The translations under genes and the position numbers were made by a program. A DNA stretch of 64,000 nucleotides. Source: Levilinea sp. (GTDB lineage: Bacteria > Chloroflexota > Anaerolineae > Anaerolineales > Anaerolineaceae). Shown here one piece after another: positions 1-7,240 of the stretch. Every line of letters starts with the position of its first letter. The first letter of the stretch is position 1. Location: positions 1 to 64,000 of the forward strand of contig JARKPO010000048.1 of the NCBI GenBank assembly GCA_029975215.1, written 5' to 3'. Under the pieces are notes generated by a model. It worked only from the letters and a program-made list of their open reading frames with translations. It was not told where the DNA came from and searched no databases.

Positions 1-132
1 CGCTATTCTGGTTTGTTCGTGCTGCTTAAACAGAAGTGGACGCTCTCCGACCAACAGAAAACCCTTGTCCTGCAAGCCGCCCTGGCCACCTTTCGCAGCC
101 TGGTTTACCCGAATGTCCGTTCTTTTGTCTGA
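1..132 (+). CDS. 3' end of an unidentified gene, cut by the window edge
   Basis: Frame 1 is open from the first base to a TGA at 130-132 and gives 43 residues ending in ...LVYPNVRSFV. The composition, with alternating hydrophobic and charged residues, looks like a real protein tail. No family is recognised from so short a piece. The cspA promoter begins just downstream, so this gene and cspA are probably separate transcripts. It could be a chance open frame, hence the low confidence. Confidence 0.4.
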   Translation, partial: RYSGLFVLLKQKWTLSDQQKTLVLQAALATFRSLVYPNVRSFV

Positions 133-149
133 ACCTCAGAATTCCCCCC

Positions 150-178
150 TTGACTCTGGTAATAATTGCTGATATAGT
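150..178 (+). promoter_or_regulatory. Sigma-70-type promoter for cspA
   Basis: TTGACT at 150-155, a 17-base spacer, and TATAGT at 173-178. Transcription from here would give a leader of roughly 145 bases before the cspA start at 331. Long structured leaders are known for cspA-type cold-shock mRNAs. The box match is seen directly; use of the promoter is inferred. Confidence 0.55.
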
Positions 179-330
179 TGTTGACGTAGTGTGCGGTGCT
201 GTTCTTGTTCGAGGTTGGCTGGCTAGCGGCTCTCTGCGCATGTGGGAGAGCTGTTTTTTGTTGAGCCGCTCCGACAGACGGAACACCCCTACAATATCGT
301 ATCAGTTTCAGTTATAAGGAGTTGTAAGAA

Positions 331-546
331 ATGGCAGAACGGATCGTCGGAACGGTCAAATGGTTCAACAGCAGCAAGGGCTTTGGCTTCATCGCTCAGC
401 CCAATGGCGGCGCGGATGTGTTTGTTCACTTTTCCGCCATCAGCATGGACGGCTACCGCACTTTGGAAGAAGGGCAGCAAGTTGAGTTCACGATCGAGCA
501 GGGTCCCAAAGGCCTGCAGGCCGCGAACGTAACCCCTGTTCGCTAA
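331..546 (+). CDS. cspA: Cold-shock protein, CspA family
   Basis: This 71-residue protein is a single cold-shock (OB-fold) domain that binds single-stranded RNA or DNA in the cytoplasm and melts mRNA structure. It has the family pattern: [15 protein letters not shown] (RNP1-type KGFGFI) near residue 20, then DVFVHFSAI (RNP2-type VFVHF). Length matches the usual 65-75 residues. The start is supported by AAGGAG at 316-321, nine bases upstream of ATG. It is flanked by its own promoter and an intrinsic terminator, so it is probably monocistronic. Confidence 0.97.
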   Translation: MAERIVGTVKWFNSSKGFGFIAQPNGGADVFVHFSAISMDGYRTLEEGQQVEFTIEQGPKGLQAANVTPVR

Positions 547-561
547 ACTTATAAAACGAAC

Positions 562-596
562 CCGGCCCCACCCTGGTGGGGCCGGTGATTTTTTAT
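562..596 (+). terminator. Intrinsic terminator after cspA
   Basis: CCGGCCCCACC (562-572) pairs with GGTGGGGCCGG (575-585), giving an 11-bp GC-rich stem followed by a T-rich tail to 596. It lies 15 bases after the cspA stop codon. Confidence 0.9.
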
Positions 597-634
597 CCGC
601 TGTCCGTTGGGGGACAAACCACACCGTCCATTTT

Positions 635-663
635 TTGACAATTATTCGGGTGTGTGCTAGAAT
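635..663 (+). promoter_or_regulatory. Strong sigma-70-type promoter for the RNase J gene
   Basis: A perfect TTGACA at 635-640, exactly 17 bases, then TAGAAT at 658-663. The predicted transcript starts near 670 and has a leader of about 110 bases that contains the hairpin at 725-758. Confidence 0.75.
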
Positions 664-724
664 TTCTTCCGTTGGAATTATTTGTGGGTTTGTTGTGTGT
701 TCTATCGTTTAGATGAATCGTTTC

Positions 725-758
725 AATCCCCGGCTGTTGGTGCGTTGGGGATTTTTTT
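725..758 (+). terminator. Terminator-like hairpin in the RNase J leader
   Basis: AATCCCC (725-731) can pair with GGGGATT (747-753), and the run continues as T to 758. The hairpin lies between the promoter at 635-663 and the start codon at 781, about 22 bases ahead of the start, so it could act as an attenuator. The structure is seen; the regulatory role is inferred. Confidence 0.55.
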
Positions 759-780
759 ATAAAAATGAGGTTTTGCAAGG

Positions 781-2421
781 ATGAATAATAAGACAATTCG
801 CATTGTACCCCTGGGCGGACTGGGGGAAGTTGGTAAAAATATGATGGTGTATGAATATGAGGGCGAGATCCTGATTGTGGATGCTGGCCTGATGTTCCCC
901 GACAGCGACATGCTGGGCGTGGACTACATCATTCCTGATTTTGATTATGTGCTCAGCCGCCGCAGTCAGGTGCGCGGGATCGTCATCACCCACGGCCACG
1001 AAGATCACATCGGCGCTCTGCACCATGTGTTGGCTGAGATTCAGGCCCCCATCTACGCCACGCCCCTCACTCGCGGGCTGCTGGAAGTGAAGCTGGCGCG
1101 CAACGGCGCCCTGGCCAAGGCGGACTTGCACACGGTGCAGGCGGGTGAAACCGCCCAGATCGGCCCCTTCCAGGTGGAATTCTTCCACGTGTGCCACTCC
1201 ATTCCCGACAGCATCGGTCTGGGCATTCAGACCCCGGCGGGGCTGGTGGTGCACACTGGCGACTACAAATTCGATCACACGCCGGTGGATAACTGGCCGA
1301 CCGATTTTGCCAAGCTGGCCGAATTTTCACAGCGCGGCGTGCTGGCCCTGCTGGCTGATTCCACCAATGCGGAACGGGCGGGCTGGACCCCTTCGGAACG
1401 GGTGGTGGACGCGGCTTTGGATCAGGTCTTCCGTGAAGCCCAGGGGCGCATTATCCTGGCTTCTTTCGCTTCGCTGGTGTCGCGCATGCAGCAGGTGGCT
1501 AACGCCGCCCAGCGCTACGGGCGCAAGATGTGCTTTGTGGGCTCCAGCATGGTGGATAACGCCAAGATGGCCCGCAAATTGGGCTACCTGGACATTCCCG
1601 ATAACCTGTTGGTGACCATTGACCAGGCCCTCAACCTGCCGGAAAAGCAGGTGGTGATCATGTGCACCGGGTCGCAGGGCGAGCCTTCCTCCATTTTGGG
1701 GCGGCTTTCCACCGGGCGCTACCGCCAGTTTGACATTCAATCCGGTGACACGGTGGTGCTGTCTTCGCACCCCATTCCGGGCAACGAAGAAAACGTGTAC
1801 CGCACGATTAACCGCCTGTTCCAGCGCGGCGCAAACGTGCTGTACGAAGGCATCGCTGCGGTGCATGTTTCGGGGCACGCCAGCCAGGAAGAAATGAAGC
1901 TGATGATCAACCTGGTGCGCCCCAAGTTCTTCATTCCCATCCACGGCGAGCTGCGCCAACTGAAGCAGCACGCGCTGTTGGGAACGCAGTTGGGCATCCC
2001 CTCCGAAAACATCCGCGTGGTGGAAAATGGGCAGGTGATTGAGCTGAGCGAGACCGGTCTGCGCCTGGCTGAGCGCGTTCCGGGCGGCTACGTGTTTGTG
2101 GACGGTTCGGGCGTGGGGGATGTGACCCCCGCGTTGATGCGCGAGCGCGAATCCCTGGCTAACGATGGGGTCATGTTTGTCCATCTGGTGCTGGATGCGC
2201 GTTCCGGTCGGCTTTTGGACGCGCCGGAGATCGTCACCCGCGGGTTCATGCTCAACGCCGACCTGGAAGATCTGCTAGAACAGGCCCGTCAGCGCGTGGA
2301 GCAGGTGGTGGAATCGGCCAACGGCAGCCTGGAAAAAGACGTTGAAAAAGCGGTACGCACCTTCTTCTACAATGAGCTGCAGCGGGCGCCCATGATTTTT
2401 GTGAGCGCCAGCCGCGTGTAG
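781..2421 (+). CDS. rnj: Ribonuclease J
   Basis: This 546-residue cytoplasmic enzyme has the length and architecture of RNase J, a metallo-beta-lactamase/beta-CASP nuclease with endonuclease and 5'-3' exonuclease activity in RNA decay and maturation. The N-terminus (IVPLGGLGEVGKN) is typical. The zinc motif HGHEDH falls at residues 71-76. Further metal-site and beta-CASP motifs follow (HSIPDS, HTGDYKFD, ALLADSTNAE, SSHPIPGNE, HVSGHAS, IPIHGE). The C-terminal domain is present. It has its own promoter and a terminator-like leader hairpin, so it may be controlled by premature termination. Confidence 0.97.
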   Translation: MNNKTIRIVPLGGLGEVGKNMMVYEYEGEILIVDAGLMFPDSDMLGVDYIIPDFDYVLSRRSQVRGIVITHGHEDHIGALHHVLAEIQAPIYATPLTRGLLEVKLARNGALAKADLHTVQAGETAQIGPFQVEFFHVCHSIPDSIGLGIQTPAGLVVHTGDYKFDHTPVDNWPTDFAKLAEFSQRGVLALLADSTNAERAGWTPSERVVDAALDQVFREAQGRIILASFASLVSRMQQVANAAQRYGRKMCFVGSSMVDNAKMARKLGYLDIPDNLLVTIDQALNLPEKQVVIMCTGSQGEPSSILGRLSTGRYRQFDIQSGDTVVLSSHPIPGNEENVYRTINRLFQRGANVLYEGIAAVHVSGHASQEEMKLMINLVRPKFFIPIHGELRQLKQHALLGTQLGIPSENIRVVENGQVIELSETGLRLAERVPGGYVFVDGSGVGDVTPALMRERESLANDGVMFVHLVLDARSGRLLDAPEIVTRGFMLNADLEDLLEQARQRVEQVVESANGSLEKDVEKAVRTFFYNELQRAPMIFVSASRV

Positions 2422-2446
2422 GCAGGGGCGGTTCACCGATCCAAAT

Positions 2447-2485
2447 CACGGGCACCAGGCAATCTGCGTGCCCGTGCTGTCTTTT
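2447..2485 (+). terminator. Intrinsic terminator after RNase J
   Basis: CACGGGCAC (2447-2455) pairs with GTGCCCGTG (2468-2476), followed by CTGTCTTTT. It lies 26 bases beyond the RNase J stop. The methyltransferase gene starts 21 bases after it. Confidence 0.8.
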
Positions 2486-2505
2486 AACGCAGAGGGAGAC
2501 AGGGC

Positions 2506-3345
2506 ATGAGCGGCGCAGACCTGGAAACGGTGTTGTCTTTTGCGGCGGATGTGAATTCTGAGGCGTTCATCAACCATTACGATGAGCTCCCCTTGTGGTC
2601 TGCGCCCTTTGGGGCGGCTTTGCTGGAGCGGGTGCGCATGAACCCCGGGGCGCGAGTGTTGGATGTGGGCTGCGGCACGGGCTTCCCGCTGCTGGAACTG
2701 GCCCAGCGTTTGGGGCCAGACTGCCGGGCGGTGGGGCTGGACCTGTGGGGGGCGGCCCTGGCGCGGGCGCAGACCAAGGCCCGCCGCTGGGGGGTGGGGC
2801 AGGCCGCTTTCGTGCGGGGGCGCGCCGAAGACATGCCCCTGCCGACAGGATACTTTGATGTAGTGGTCTCCAACCTGGGGGTTAACAATTTTGCCGATCC
2901 GGCGGCCGCGGCGGCGGAATGTTACCGGGTGACGGCCCCGCGCGGACAGCTTGTGCTGTCCAGCAATTTGCGCGGGCACATGGCTGAATTTTATGCGGTG
3001 TTTGCCGACTGCCTGCGCGATCTCGGACTGAGCGGTGCGCTGGACGCTTTGGAGGCGCATGTGGCCCACCGGGCCACACCCGACCGGCTGCGTGCGCTCT
3101 TGGAGGGGGCTGGTTATCGCGAGATTGTGGTGGCGGGGAGCAGTTTTCCCATGCGCTTCAGCGGCGGGCGCGCGCTACTGCGGCATTCCTTCATCCAGCT
3201 AGGCTTTTTGGACGGGTGGAAGGCAGTGGTGCCGCCGGTGCACACGGCGCGCGTCTTTGCTGAGTTGGAGCGACGCCTGGAGCAGATGGGCGAATTGACT
3301 CTCACCATTCCCTGGGCGGTGGTGGAAGGCGTCAAAGCGGCCTAA
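2506..3345 (+). CDS. Class I SAM-dependent methyltransferase
   Basis: This 279-residue soluble protein has a Rossmann-type methyltransferase core (Methyltransf_11/25-like). Motif I is VLDVGCGTGFPLLE near residue 50. An acidic residue ends the second strand (AVGLDLW), and FDVVVSNLGVNNF follows near residue 125. Such proteins transfer methyl from S-adenosylmethionine to small molecules. The substrate cannot be told, because the C-terminal part has no diagnostic motif. A GAGGGAGA ribosome site precedes the ATG. It converges with pcm, overlapping at the stop codons. Confidence 0.8.
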   Translation: MSGADLETVLSFAADVNSEAFINHYDELPLWSAPFGAALLERVRMNPGARVLDVGCGTGFPLLELAQRLGPDCRAVGLDLWGAALARAQTKARRWGVGQAAFVRGRAEDMPLPTGYFDVVVSNLGVNNFADPAAAAAECYRVTAPRGQLVLSSNLRGHMAEFYAVFADCLRDLGLSGALDALEAHVAHRATPDRLRALLEGAGYREIVVAGSSFPMRFSGGRALLRHSFIQLGFLDGWKAVVPPVHTARVFAELERRLEQMGELTLTIPWAVVEGVKAA

Positions 3346-3998
3346 AAGGCGTTTTCGGCCCAGCCCTCTTCGCCGCGCAGAGGCACAAACGCCACCGGCA
3401 GCACGGCTTCGTGCTCCAGGCCGGAGGGGGTTCTTTCCCAGCGTTCCAGGGTCTGCGCATAGCGCGGGCCGACGGGCAGCACCAGCCGCCCTCCCGGGGC
3501 CAGCTGTTCCAAAAGCTGCGCAGGCACTTGCGGCGCGCCCGCCGTCACCAGGATGGCGTCATAGGGGGCGTGGGCGGGCAGACCGATGGAGCCGTCGCCT
3601 TCGATGACGCGCACGTTCGTCCGCCCCAGCTGTTCCAATCGGGCGGCGGCCTCCTGCGCCAGAGCGGGGATGCGCTCCACGGTGTACACCTGGCGCGCCA
3701 GCAGGCTGAGCACAGCCGCCTGATACCCAGAGCCGGTGCCGATCTCCAGCACAGTTTCACCCCCTTCCAGGCTCAACAGCTGGGTCATCAGCGCCACAAT
3801 GTAAGGCTGCGAGATGGTTTGGCCGTGCCCAATGGGCAGGGGACCGTCGGCATAGGCCTGGCCGCGGTGTTCGGGGGGCACAAACTCGTGGCGAGGGGTG
3901 CGGCGCAGCGCGTCCAACACGCGTGCGCTGCGGATGCCGCGGCGCTGAATTTGCTCGCGCAGCATCTCTTCGCGTTGGGGGGCAAAGGGGTCATCCAC
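3342..3998 (-). CDS. pcm: Protein-L-isoaspartate O-methyltransferase
   Basis: Pcm methylates isoaspartyl residues in damaged proteins so that they can revert to aspartate. The SAM motif EIGTGSG is at about residues 85-91, and the typical upstream block PIGHGQTISQPYIVALM is present. I chose the GTG at 3998-3996, giving 218 residues, because AGGAGGG sits about eight bases upstream. The more distal ATG at 4055 would add residues of no family resemblance. The gene overlaps the mutY stop by eight bases, so the two are probably translationally coupled repair functions. Confidence 0.9.
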   Translation of the reverse strand: MDDPFAPQREEMLREQIQRRGIRSARVLDALRRTPRHEFVPPEHRGQAYADGPLPIGHGQTISQPYIVALMTQLLSLEGGETVLEIGTGSGYQAAVLSLLARQVYTVERIPALAQEAAARLEQLGRTNVRVIEGDGSIGLPAHAPYDAILVTAGAPQVPAQLLEQLAPGGRLVLPVGPRYAQTLERWERTPSGLEHEAVLPVAFVPLRGEEGWAENAF

Positions 3999-5079
3999 GC
4001 GGCTCGCCCTCCTGGCGGTGGAGCTGGGCCAGACGGCGGGAGATTTGCCGGTCAATTTTACCCATCGGGAAAGCAGCCAGTTCGGGAACCGTCACCCAGC
4101 GGATCTGGCTGGCTTCCAGGGCCGCCGGTTCCCCGGCGCTCAGGCGGCAGAAAAAGGCGTGCAGGGTCACGCGGAAATGGGTGTAGGCGTGTTCAAATAC
4201 CCCCAGCTCTTCCCCTACCTCAATTTCGGCGGCCAGTTCTTCGCGGATTTCGCGCCGCAGCCCTTCGGGCAGGCTTTCGCCGGGTTCCAGCTTGCCGCCG
4301 GGGAATTCCCACATGCCGCCCAAGAGACCCTGGGGCGGGCGCTGGGCGATGAGCACCTGGGAATCGCGGCGCAGCACGGCGGCGGTGACGGTGAGGTGGG
4401 GCACGGCGCTGCGCGCCTGCAGCACGGGGCGCTGCTCCTGAACGCCCAACTGGCGGGCGCGGCACAGGCTGGTCAGCGGGCACACCAGGCAGGCCGGGCT
4501 GCGCGGGGTGCAGATGCTGGAGCCTAAATCCATCAGCGCCTGGTTAAAATCCCCTGCCTCGCCGGCAGGCAGCACCTGGCGGGCTAGCTCCCACAGGCGG
4601 GCTTCTCCGGCGGGCGAACGGGCCGGCAGGGAAACATCAAACAGGCGCGCCAGCACGCGGCGGATGTTGCCGTCCAGGGCGGCTTCATCCTGTCCAAAAG
4701 CCATCGAGGCGATGGCCCCGGCGGTGTAACGCCCGATGCCGGGCAGTTTTTCCAGGGCGGCGCGCTCAGCGGGCAGCTGCCCGCCGTATTGAGCGGTAAC
4801 GACCTGGGCGGCACGGTGCAGGTTGCGGGCGCGGCTGTAATAGCCCAGCCCTTCCCACAGGCGCAGCACCTCATCCAGCGAGGCCTCTGCCAGCGCGGTG
4901 ACGCTGGGAAAGCGCGCCATCCAGCGCTGGAAGAAAGGGATGACCGTTTCCACACGGGTTTGCTGCAGCATGATTTCTGACACCCATACAGCGTAGGGGT
5001 CAGGGCTGCCGCGCCAGGGAAGCTGGCGGGCGTTTTGGCGGTACCAGCTCAACAGCAGCTGGGCGATGGTCTCAGACAT
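3991..5079 (-). CDS. mutY: A/G-specific adenine glycosylase MutY
   Basis: This 362-residue enzyme removes adenine mispaired with 8-oxoguanine. It shows the catalytic Glu in SEIMLQQTRV (about residue 35), the helix-hairpin-helix LPGIGRYTAGAIA, the catalytic Asp in ALDGN, and the 4Fe-4S ligands C-x6-C-x2-C-x5-C (CTPRSPACLVCPLTSLC). A C-terminal NUDIX-like domain keeps the box G-x5-E-x7-RE-x2-EE. The start at 5079 is chosen because family similarity begins at MSETIAQLLLSW; 32 further upstream residues do not fit. MutM lies in the same window, so two parts of the 8-oxoguanine system are present. Confidence 0.96.
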   Translation of the reverse strand: MSETIAQLLLSWYRQNARQLPWRGSPDPYAVWVSEIMLQQTRVETVIPFFQRWMARFPSVTALAEASLDEVLRLWEGLGYYSRARNLHRAAQVVTAQYGGQLPAERAALEKLPGIGRYTAGAIASMAFGQDEAALDGNIRRVLARLFDVSLPARSPAGEARLWELARQVLPAGEAGDFNQALMDLGSSICTPRSPACLVCPLTSLCRARQLGVQEQRPVLQARSAVPHLTVTAAVLRRDSQVLIAQRPPQGLLGGMWEFPGGKLEPGESLPEGLRREIREELAAEIEVGEELGVFEHAYTHFRVTLHAFFCRLSAGEPAALEASQIRWVTVPELAAFPMGKIDRQISRRLAQLHRQEGEPRG

Positions 5080-5087
5080 GGGGAAGA

Positions 5088-5390
5088 TTAGAATTGGAAG
5101 CCGCCGCGGGCTTCGACCAGCTTGTGTTCGTAGTTTTCCACATAATCCAGGAGCTGGTTGTGCAGGCTCTGCCATTCGTTCGATTTGAGCATGCGACGCG
5201 CGACGGGCGCGGAGGGCAAAATGGCGCCGACCTGAATTTGGGATTGGTCCCCATACACGGTGGCCCAGGCGTCGCTCAGCTCAAACCCCAGGCGCTGAAC
5301 ACCAGGCAAGAACTCACGTACAACGAACTCAAAATACTCCTGTTCGCGCTCGTGGGTGATATCCCAGGTCATGATGAGTTTGACCGCCAC
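5088..5390 (-). CDS. Small conserved-looking protein of unknown function
   Basis: This 100-residue soluble protein begins MAVKLIMTWDITHEREQEYF and ends in GGFQF. The pattern of a beta-strand start, a DITHERE-like turn and amphipathic helices resembles dimeric alpha-beta barrel (EthD/NIPSNAP-like) proteins, but that is only a guess. A GGAGGG ribosome site precedes the start. It sits 12 bases after the MBL-fold gene and just ahead of mutY, in a minus-strand run that may be one operon. Confidence 0.7.
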   Translation of the reverse strand: MAVKLIMTWDITHEREQEYFEFVVREFLPGVQRLGFELSDAWATVYGDQSQIQVGAILPSAPVARRMLKSNEWQSLHNQLLDYVENYEHKLVEARGGFQF

Positions 5391-5402
5391 AAGCCCTCCT
5401 TG

Positions 5403-6047
5403 TTAAAGCGGGTGTTCCAAAACAATGACGCGGGTTTGTTCGGGCAGCGAATTGGAGGTCACCTTGAGCGAGGTCAAATTTTCGACCTCCACCAGGCCCA
5501 TTTCTTTCAGGAACTTGCTCAGCGGATCCAGTTGGAGCATGGTGTTGGGGGTGGCGAAATACATGGGGATGACGATGCGCGCATCCAGCAGGCTGATGAC
5601 CTCCGCTGCACGGGCTGCATTCAGCCCGTCGCCGCCGCCCACCGGCGCCAGGGCCACATGTACCGGCCCCAGGGCTTCCACTTCGGATTGGCTGGGGACG
5701 CGGTTGATCAGTCCCAGATGGACGACATTGAGCCCTTCGTAGCTGAACACATACAGGGTATTGCGGGGCTCTTCGGGGTGGCTTTTGGTGTGGCCGTTGG
5801 TGGCCACACCGGTGATGAACACACCGCCAATTTCATATTCGCCTGGGCCTTGAATGACGTACGGTGTACCCTGCACGCTGCTGAGGGTGTTGTGGGCGGG
5901 ATGGGCGCGGCTGACGGTGACGACGTCGGCTTTCAGATTGAGGGGTGGGTAGCCCACCACAGCCGGGTCATAAGGATCGGTGACAATCGTAGCCAGGCCG
6001 CGCTGACTGAGTTGAAAACAGGTATGTCCGTACCAGGAAATTTCCAT
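5403..6047 (-). CDS. MBL-fold protein with a degenerate metal site
   Basis: This 214-residue protein resembles UlaG-like metallo-beta-lactamase-fold hydrolases: it starts EISWYGHTCFQL and continues IVTDPYDP, with GPGEYEIGGVFI in the middle. The position of the usual T-H-x-H-x-D-H motif reads SRAHPAH, so the first His and the Asp are replaced by Arg and Ala. Later ligand positions also look lost (VVHLGLINR where HLGD is usual, IPMYF where IPMHY is usual). It is probably not a normal metallo-hydrolase and may have a binding or structural role. A TATAAT at 6076-6071 lies upstream. Confidence 0.75.
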   Translation of the reverse strand: MEISWYGHTCFQLSQRGLATIVTDPYDPAVVGYPPLNLKADVVTVSRAHPAHNTLSSVQGTPYVIQGPGEYEIGGVFITGVATNGHTKSHPEEPRNTLYVFSYEGLNVVHLGLINRVPSQSEVEALGPVHVALAPVGGGDGLNAARAAEVISLLDARIVIPMYFATPNTMLQLDPLSKFLKEMGLVEVENLTSLKVTSNSLPEQTRVIVLEHPL

Positions 6048-6120
6048 ATGATTTTGACTCCGACAGTATGATTATACTTGAAAACCGCCGGGTGGGTGAA
6101 GAAGGCAGGCGGGTGAGTGC

Positions 6121-6154
6121 TTGACAGAAAAATGTAATTAGACTAACATCTAAT
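6121..6154 (+). promoter_or_regulatory. Promoter with palindromic operator for regulator and MFS genes
   Basis: TTGACA at 6121-6126, 17 bases, TAACAT at 6144-6149. The -10 is embedded in an 18-bp dyad: ATTAGA (6137-6142), six bases, TCTAAT (6149-6154). ArsR/SmtB proteins bind imperfect dyads overlapping promoters, so self-repression by the downstream product is likely. The sequences are seen; the binding is inferred. Confidence 0.6.
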
Positions 6155-6177
6155 CCGAAAACAGAGGTAAGGGTATC

Positions 6178-7236
6178 ATGACCGCGATCCAATGGCTGAA
6201 CAGCAGCGCGTTTGACTTTTTTATCAGCATCTATGTTTTGTATCATCCCGATCGATTTGGGCTGAGGATGTCTTGGGCGGCGGGAGCGCGTTCGCGCATC
6301 CCCGCGGAACAGCGTGAATTTTTAGACTTGGCGCAGCAGTTCCTGCCCGTGCCCCTCACCTGGCTGTACCGCCTGGACCCCTTGCCTGTGAACGCTGCCC
6401 AGGCTCTGGCGGCTCTGGCCGAAATCTCCCCCGAAGAAGGTCTGGCGGCCTTGATGGTAGACAGCTCCACCCCTGAGAAAGTGCGTGAAGCCCTGGCCTC
6501 TGCTGCCCGCCAACACGGGCACAGCGAGGCGCAGCGCTCTGTCTTGCGCGGAGGATTGCTGAAATATGCCGCCAAACCCAGCGCCAAGGCCATGCAGCTT
6601 TATTACGAAGCGGCGGCGGAACCGGGTGCTTTTGCCGAGCGCTTCCGCGCAGCCATGCAGACCTATGACCAGGTGTTTTTCAGCGAAGAAGAACAGCGCA
6701 TTCAGCCGGTGCTTGCCGAGGCCGTGCGCTCGGCGCAGCAGCAGGCAGCGGGCAAGACCACCGATGCGGTGGTGGATGAACTCTCGCGCGGGGTGCAGAT
6801 TGGCAACCTGGAACGCCTGCAGCGCGTGGCCATTGGGGCCTCCTATTGGGCCAGTCCTCTGCTGTTCTACACCTATCCCCTGCCCGACACCCTGCTGCTG
6901 GTGTTCGGCTGCCGTCAGGAGGGTCAGCCGCTCATCCCCGGCGGGCTGGTGCCGGATGTGCTGATTCGCACCTTTAAGGCCCTGGGCGACCCCACCCGTC
7001 TGCGCATTCTGCGTCTGTTAGCCCAATCTCCCCACACCCCCACCCAGCTTTCGCGCGTGCTGCGGCTGCGCCCGCCGACGGTGGTGCACCACCTGACCGA
7101 ACTGCGCGTGTGCGGGCTGGTGCATGTGCTCATCCAGCCGGGGGTGGAACGCCTGTATGCGCTGCGCCCCGAAGGGTTAGAGCTGGTGCAGCGCGGGCTG
7201 CACGACTATCTTACCGATCCCTTCGAGGAAACCTAG
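6178..7236 (+). CDS. ArsR-type winged-helix regulator with long N-terminal domain
   Basis: The last ~90 of 352 residues form an ArsR-family DNA-binding domain: FKALGDPTRLRILRLLAQSP, then the recognition region LSRVLRLRPPTVVHHLTELR and a wing. The N-terminal ~260 residues are unlike small ArsR repressors and probably sense a ligand; similar long proteins in Gram-positives and Chloroflexota are mostly uncharacterised. No ArsR metal-binding motif (ELCVCDL) is seen. An AGAGGTAAGG ribosome site supports the ATG. The stop is five bases from the MFS start, and a palindrome covers the promoter, so it probably controls its own operon. Confidence 0.8.
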   Translation: MTAIQWLNSSAFDFFISIYVLYHPDRFGLRMSWAAGARSRIPAEQREFLDLAQQFLPVPLTWLYRLDPLPVNAAQALAALAEISPEEGLAALMVDSSTPEKVREALASAARQHGHSEAQRSVLRGGLLKYAAKPSAKAMQLYYEAAAEPGAFAERFRAAMQTYDQVFFSEEEQRIQPVLAEAVRSAQQQAAGKTTDAVVDELSRGVQIGNLERLQRVAIGASYWASPLLFYTYPLPDTLLLVFGCRQEGQPLIPGGLVPDVLIRTFKALGDPTRLRILRLLAQSPHTPTQLSRVLRLRPPTVVHHLTELRVCGLVHVLIQPGVERLYALRPEGLELVQRGLHDYLTDPFEET

Positions 7237-7240
7237 CCCT

